Of a stretch of DNA of 64,000 bases, positions 60,801-64,000 are shown piece by piece. The notes beneath the pieces are model-generated. The model saw nothing but the letters and a program-made list of their open reading frames with translations, was not told where the DNA came from and did not search any database. The position numbers were made by a program, and so were the translations under genes. Location: assembly GCF_003253565.1 (NCBI RefSeq), contig NZ_QKUF01000001.1, positions 1,164,744-1,228,743 on the forward strand, read 5' to 3'. Source of the DNA: Thermosporothrix hazakensis (GTDB lineage: Bacteria; Chloroflexota; Ktedonobacteria; Ktedonobacterales; Ktedonobacteraceae). Within the stretch, counting starts at the first letter, position 1, and the number at the start of each line of letters is the position of its first letter.

Positions 60801-61818
60801 CTTCATCAACATTCAGTACCATAAGTATAAGGAAGCCTATGAGCTTCAAATGCGCCGTCAGAAACTTGAGAGCAAGCTAACCGATCGTGAGGAACTCTAT
60901 GATCTCTATTACTCGCTTGGCTTTATCAATGAACAGCTTGATGACTATCCGACGGCGCTGATGTGGTTCGGTCGCGCATGGAACAACGCCCAAACAATGG
61001 AGAGCCCATCTTCACTTCTGGCCAGCATGAGCGGGCGCATGCGGGTCTGGCGCCAATGGAATCGCTGGGATGAAGCGCAGCAGGTGGCAGAAGAAATTCT
61101 ACAATTGCTAGAGCAATATCAGCATAAAGATGAGAAGCGGCGGTTCTGGGCACTGGAAACCCTGGCAACCATTGCTTTTCGCCGTGGCCAGCTTGAGGAA
61201 GGGGAACAGTATTATCGCCAGTGTAGACGCCTGATCGATCAGGAGGCGCAGCAACTGGGCGAAGATATACAGCAACACCTTGTCCGGCTGCACGCAATCC
61301 ACCTTGCGCAAGGGGATTGGCAGAAGGCAACCGAGGACTATCGGGCCAAGCTTCAGAACAGCGAGCCACTTCCTTCACCCGAAGTGCTTTCCACCCTGGC
61401 TGATCTACTGGTCACCACGCAAGCACCATTCGCTGAACAGGAAAGAATCTGTGAACGCGCGCTTCAGGTTGCAGAGTCATCCGGCTCACGAAAGAGCATG
61501 GCGATAGCGATACGTGCCCGCGGCCGAATGTATATGGAGCAGAAGCGCTGGAAGCTGGCCGAAAATGATCTGCGCGAAGCCCTGCATCGATGCGAAGTCC
61601 TCGATCTGCCATGGGAACAGGCCAATACACTCTATTCCCTGGGAGTCCTGTACAAGCGGCTTGCCGCAAAAGAGGAAAAAACAAACCGCCGTAGTGCCTA
61701 TCTGGCACGCTCGCGCTACCACTTTGAACAGGCCATCGGTTTCTTTGAGTCACTCAAAGCACAGCCCGGCGTCGAGCGCACCCGCCAGGCCATGTTACAG
61801 GACATCCTGACCTTTTAA
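57829..61818 (+). CDS. Zinc-ribbon class III nucleotide cyclase with AAA-type ATPase and TPR domains
   Basis: A 1329-aa cytosolic signalling protein. Two zinc ribbons lie in residues 1-50 (CPNC...CLEC and CPNC...CMEC). A class III adenylate/guanylate cyclase domain spans about 85-265: the metal Asp in MFADIIDSTRLGDRL, YIGDAVMVIFGAP with the second Asp, and RIGINTGEV. Next comes a large STAND-like ATPase with P-loop GSPGIGKSRLVREF and Walker B IIVVDDLQWADEALL. The C-terminal third is helical TPR-type repeats. Such proteins are multi-copy in Chloroflexota and actinobacteria. The ligand is unknown; TPRs probably gate the cyclase. It ends 4 bp before the stop of the convergent walJ-like gene. Confidence 0.9.
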   Translation: MRCPNCQTLNPAQAKFCLECGNRLLICPNCGTANLPYAKFCMECGTRLQPIAAAPAATGATTAPMPIITSTTRTEPQALLLPPEERRVVTIMFADIIDSTRLGDRLDPEELRAILTGYFNLIAEQVRKHEGTIEKYIGDAVMVIFGAPIAHEDDPDRAIRTALDIQDALQHFNEQRLALDPNARSLQIRIGINTGEVAIPSTTTHQRQDFLVTGDAVNVASRLQTAAAPDTILVGERTYLTTRDVFRFRPIAPLHLKGKPEPINAYAVEGVIDQAALEITQHPRGIPGKQVRMVGRALELTLLHANYARVLAERHPHLITILGSPGIGKSRLVREFIAREQEKVKTASSQGLPISPLVLEGRCPPYGEEITYRPLIEIMRGLLKAKENEDIQSLKARFCDFVQDIFTRTYRKEPTEEIVETIFRSLGRGREHLQTVSSREKSKSELSSVHSTKQSGVQSTLSRAWRTFLEALAELQPLIIVVDDLQWADEALLELLEYLTDRITDVPILFLCPARPDLFERRPDWGGGRRNFTTIELESLSKDETNELIDAHLNNRELPEVLRTSILSRAEGNPFFVEEIIRMLIDQHILIHEQNGQQNTESWHIGNIHDPLLGELPTLGEQPEDALISTHYVLPLPHIPDTIQGVLVARVDLLNPIEKLVLQHAAVIGRTFWLAALRELAPEISVNAILEALDSLTERDFILETERPSRNPIKDDRFFTFKHVLIRDVVYNNIPRARRSREHALLALWLEAQVKDTPALYAELLAYHYQQALANWSLNLSLEQQQGTETRISRPELRRRAIKYLIIAGDQALHSYYTLRALQAYHDAFDLLTEEQIKDTHLQIKLHIKLGDAYSQRGDTDQAWQDYRKAEQLALSQEEKNNTLLLEIYEDLAELGTRWSNTFRKPPTPSEVKAYIDAGIELLGQDTKLSPERVAFHTYLAFWYIRQLESASYAQKASLAEQALTSGQEALQMAEQLNDPQALSLTLDSLSFINIQYHKYKEAYELQMRRQKLESKLTDREELYDLYYSLGFINEQLDDYPTALMWFGRAWNNAQTMESPSSLLASMSGRMRVWRQWNRWDEAQQVAEEILQLLEQYQHKDEKRRFWALETLATIAFRRGQLEEGEQYYRQCRRLIDQEAQQLGEDIQQHLVRLHAIHLAQGDWQKATEDYRAKLQNSEPLPSPEVLSTLADLLVTTQAPFAEQERICERALQVAESSGSRKSMAIAIRARGRMYMEQKRWKLAENDLREALHRCEVLDLPWEQANTLYSLGVLYKRLAAKEEKTNRRSAYLARSRYHFEQAIGFFESLKAQPGVERTRQAMLQDILTF

Positions 61819-61822
61819 GGAG

Positions 61823-62689
61823 CTAAAAGGACATCTCCCAGAGGGAGCGAGCCGACCAGAGTTGTGTTGAGTCCCAGACACCGCCCATACCCGGCGGAGA
61901 GACCGAAATATGCAGGTTTGTCGGATTCGCCCCTGCCTCCTGGATACTGTCTCGTATGCTTTCCAGGGCCAGCGCAGGGGTGTTATTTGTTTTGCTCAGA
62001 TGCGCAAGCCAGAGCCAGCGCAGGCCATCACTGCGCCAGGTCTTCAGCACAGCCTCCGCAGCCTGCATATTCGAGAGATGCCCGGTCGAGCTGAGGATGC
62101 GCGCTTTCAGCCTGCGCGGATAGGGCCCCCGAAGCAGGCGCTCACGATCGTGGTTTGCTTCCAGCACCAGCAAATCAGCCTGACCCATCATTGAGAGCAT
62201 ATCTGATGTGACTTCGCCACTATCTGTGATGACGCAAACGCGACAGCCACCGGCATGCAGCAGAAAACCACAGGGTGCAACTGCATCGTGTGATACCGGG
62301 AATGATGTAACTTCGATATCTCCTATCATTCGAGTTGTGCCCACTTTAAGCGCAATGACTTCTGGAATAACCGTTGCCTCTTCCGGATTAATATCCCGGG
62401 CGCTGTATATAGCTCGCTTATCAATGTGCTCATATGTACGCGGATCAACATACACTGGAACACTATAGCGCCGGATAAACGATGGCAACCCGGCGACATG
62501 ATCGCTATGCTCATGGGTAACGAGAATGCCGCATAGCTGTTCGGGCGCGACGCCAATCTTGAGGAGCCGTCCTATCAGTGTGCGCATTGAAATGCCAACA
62601 TCTACCAGAAGTTTTGTTCTTCCTCGGGGTCCAGCCTCAACCAGAAGAGCGTTTCCACTACTGCCGCTTGCCAATGAAATAACACGCAT
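61823..62689 (-). CDS. MBL-fold metallohydrolase (WalJ/YycJ-like)
   Basis: A 288-aa metallo-beta-lactamase-fold hydrolase. The metal-binding motif is ILVTHEHSDHVAG. SLASGSSGNALLVEAG at the start, ITDSGEVTSDM, LVLEANHDRERLLRGPYPRRLKARI and LSSTGHLSN are the WalJ/YycJ signatures. Relatives act as 5' exonuclease or tie cell-wall control to DNA replication in Gram-positives. The start at 62689 has AGGGA upstream. It is 11 bp behind the amidohydrolase gene on the same strand, so probably one operon. No walRK pair is next to it. Confidence 0.88.
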   Translation of the reverse strand: MRVISLASGSSGNALLVEAGPRGRTKLLVDVGISMRTLIGRLLKIGVAPEQLCGILVTHEHSDHVAGLPSFIRRYSVPVYVDPRTYEHIDKRAIYSARDINPEEATVIPEVIALKVGTTRMIGDIEVTSFPVSHDAVAPCGFLLHAGGCRVCVITDSGEVTSDMLSMMGQADLLVLEANHDRERLLRGPYPRRLKARILSSTGHLSNMQAAEAVLKTWRSDGLRWLWLAHLSKTNNTPALALESIRDSIQEAGANPTNLHISVSPPGMGGVWDSTQLWSARSLWEMSF

Positions 62690-62700
62690 ATTTCAAATCC

Positions 62701-63540
62701 CTATAGCCGTAAAAGTGTACGGGCATTGCCGCCCAGAATCGCAGCAATGTCGTCCTCGTCCAGGCCAGATTGGGCAATATGTTTGATTACTCGTTTCTGG
62801 CGTAACAGACCGTAATCACTGGCAAACAGAATGCGATCTGCGCCCACCATGTGCACGGCTGCCGGAAAGATGTCTGAACGATACAGATAGATAGTTGCAG
62901 CCGTATCATACCATACATTGGCCGCTACCCTCTGGATTTCTGGCATTAAAGTATAAAATGGTAATCCCCCACCCCAGTGCGCCGCGACAAAAGGAATATC
63001 TGGAAACGCGGTGATAAAAGTAATAATATCCTCGACAGAGACGTTACCTTTGCCAGGATAGAGATGCCCTACTGGTTCGCTACAATGAGAGAGAACAATC
63101 ATCTGAAAATGTCGCACAATATCCATCAAGGGGGTAAGTAACGCGATATCGCTGAGCCGATAGCCCTGTCCATGCGGCATCAGTTCTCCAAGACCGATCA
63201 TGCCAGCTTGCGCACAACGCTCCAGCTCCCTGAGCGCCCGCGCTCCTGCCGTGGGTTGCAGAACTGCCATACCCAGAAGTCGCCCGGGATAACGTCGCAT
63301 AGCATCAAGGACATAACTGTTACATTCTTCAATCAAGCCAGGATCAGTCCATCCAAAGGAGAAAGTAACAGAGACATCGACACCGGAAGCATCCATTTCC
63401 GCAATCAAGTCTTCTGCTGTTGCCATTCGAGCCTTCGGATTGGCATAGAGTTCGTTGAACCAGGGGTCACGTTCGCAATATCGTGAGCGCTCGGCACAGA
63501 TGTGCGGGGGGAAAATATGCGTATGAAAATCAATGAGCAT
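62701..63540 (-). CDS. Amidohydrolase 2 family (ACMSD-like) metal-dependent hydrolase
   Basis: A 279-aa amidohydrolase of the ACMSD/2-pyrone-dicarboxylate type. HTH in MLIDFHTHIF gives the first two metal ligands, LSHCSEP the third His, VAAHWGGGLPF the fourth, and ILFASDYGLL the Asp. Such enzymes decarboxylate or hydrolyse small cyclic acids; the substrate is not known here. ATG 63540 is chosen (CAGGAG 6 nt upstream), rejecting an 18-codon extension into the rRNA terminator. First gene of a two-gene unit with the WalJ-like hydrolase. Confidence 0.85.
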   Translation of the reverse strand: MLIDFHTHIFPPHICAERSRYCERDPWFNELYANPKARMATAEDLIAEMDASGVDVSVTFSFGWTDPGLIEECNSYVLDAMRRYPGRLLGMAVLQPTAGARALRELERCAQAGMIGLGELMPHGQGYRLSDIALLTPLMDIVRHFQMIVLSHCSEPVGHLYPGKGNVSVEDIITFITAFPDIPFVAAHWGGGLPFYTLMPEIQRVAANVWYDTAATIYLYRSDIFPAAVHMVGADRILFASDYGLLRQKRVIKHIAQSGLDEDDIAAILGGNARTLLRL

Positions 63541-63570
63541 TACAGGCTCCTGCACAATAGACTGTACGAA

Positions 63571-63622
63571 ATACAAAAAGACTCGCGTATACATTATCCC
63601 ATAATCGCGAGTCTTTTTGTAT
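63571..63622. terminator. Long perfect bidirectional terminator downstream of 23S rRNA
   Basis: A 17-bp perfect inverted repeat (63571-63587 with 63606-63622) separated by 18 nt. Each arm ends in a run of five A or T, so both strands gain a U-tract. On the minus strand it ends the rRNA transcript before the amidohydrolase gene. Confidence 0.85.
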
Positions 63623-63767
63623 CACATAATGCTATTGTTCACAACTGAAGAGTAGAAAGCAATCTCTCAAGAGCGATCATTCAATTTTGCCGAACTGTCA
63701 TCGATGCTGCACCCGCTCGGACACCTTCCTCTGCACCACTTCCCCTCACCTGCGAGGCTCCGATTCA

Positions 63768-64000
63768 ACAAGCCGTTCGACCATTAGTCCCGTTCCGCTT
63801 CGCCTGTTACCAGACGTCCACGCACGGTCTATCTACCAGATCTTCTTTCTGGGGTCTTGGCTCCCTCCTCTCGGAGAGAGCGGGAAGACTCTTCTTGGGG
63901 TCGGCTTCGCGCTTAGATGCTTTCAGCGCTTCTCCTTTCTTGACGTAGCTACTCAGCTCTGGCCCAGGCAGGCCAACTGACGCACCAGCGGTCAAGCCAT
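63768..64000 (-). rRNA. 23S ribosomal RNA, 3' end (rest outside window)
   Basis: The minus strand from 64000 reads as the last 230 or so bases of 23S rRNA. It has AGCTGAGTAGCTACGTCAAG, AAAGCATCTAAGCGCGAAGC, CGACCCCAAGAAGAG and CGTGGACGTCTGGTAACAGG, then GCGGAACGGGACTAATGG, ending near CGAACGGCTTG. The mature end is estimated at 63768. No 5S-like sequence was found between it and the terminator. Confidence 0.93.

Noticed and set aside
63623..63767. 5S rRNA gene after the 23S
   Set aside because: The interval has the right length but no 5S core such as the CCCATCCCGAAC-type stretch.

Overview
The window reads as a free-living bacterial chromosome of moderate GC with dense, mostly intact genes on both strands. 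The best guess is a member of the Ktedonobacteria (phylum Chloroflexota). This rests on gene content: zinc-ribbon-headed Ser/Thr kinases fused to an extracellular amino-acid-binding-like domain, a zinc-ribbon/cyclase/ATPase/TPR giant, an ECF sigma factor paired with a membrane WD40 protein, a remnant of a BTAD-type regulator, and an Asp23/AmaP/DUF2273 envelope cluster. It is an inference, not a measured placement. No tRNA, CRISPR array, insertion sequence or prophage was recognised.

Layout. 1-9 kb: 3' part of gyrA, a small hypothetical gene, two unrelated GT-C type membrane glycosyltransferases, an acetyl-CoA hydrolase/CoA-transferase and hisS. 9-17.5 kb: an ECF sigma/WD40 operon, a DnaJ-type zinc-finger protein without a J domain, an M24 peptidase, an LCP cell-wall ligase, a YfiH/PgeF-type enzyme and a transaldolase-like aldolase. 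17.9-22.5 kb: a two-gene operon of a lipoprotein glycosidase (GH113-like) and a 1118-residue GT2/GT-C fusion. 22.9-24.8 kb: yggS-DUF6391-yggT-yggU. 24.8-30.5 kb: two tandem paralogous receptor kinases. 30.7-35.4 kb: two small conserved hypotheticals, then a response regulator with two histidine kinases. 36.7-37.65 kb: a small graveyard with a broken NUDIX gene and a broken BTAD regulator. 38-42.4 kb: comB-like phosphatase, a quinone oxidoreductase, a prolidase-like amidohydrolase and YceI. 42.6-46.4 kb: murF-ddl-dipeptide epimerase, a peptidoglycan precursor set. 46.6-50.3 kb: rhodanese, ECF sigma/anti-sigma and the Asp23 envelope operon. 50.5-54.2 kb: a cobalamin riboswitch with a downstream terminator controlling metE and an overlapping MetE-like gene. 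54.9-57.5 kb: propionyl/methylmalonyl-CoA carboxyltransferase, methylmalonyl-CoA epimerase and a DUF402 gene. 57.8-63.5 kb: the cyclase/ATPase/TPR protein, a WalJ-type MBL hydrolase and an amidohydrolase. The window closes with the 3' end of a 23S rRNA on the minus strand.

How it fits together. Three themes recur. Cell-envelope construction and surveillance is represented by LCP, murF-ddl-epimerase, Asp23/AmaP, glycosyltransferases and two ECF systems. One-piece signalling proteins carry N-terminal zinc ribbons (the two kinases and the cyclase). Cofactor-linked metabolism appears as B12-switched methionine synthesis and the B12-connected methylmalonyl-CoA route. Most transcription units are separated by clear hairpin-plus-U-tract terminators, many of them between convergent genes.
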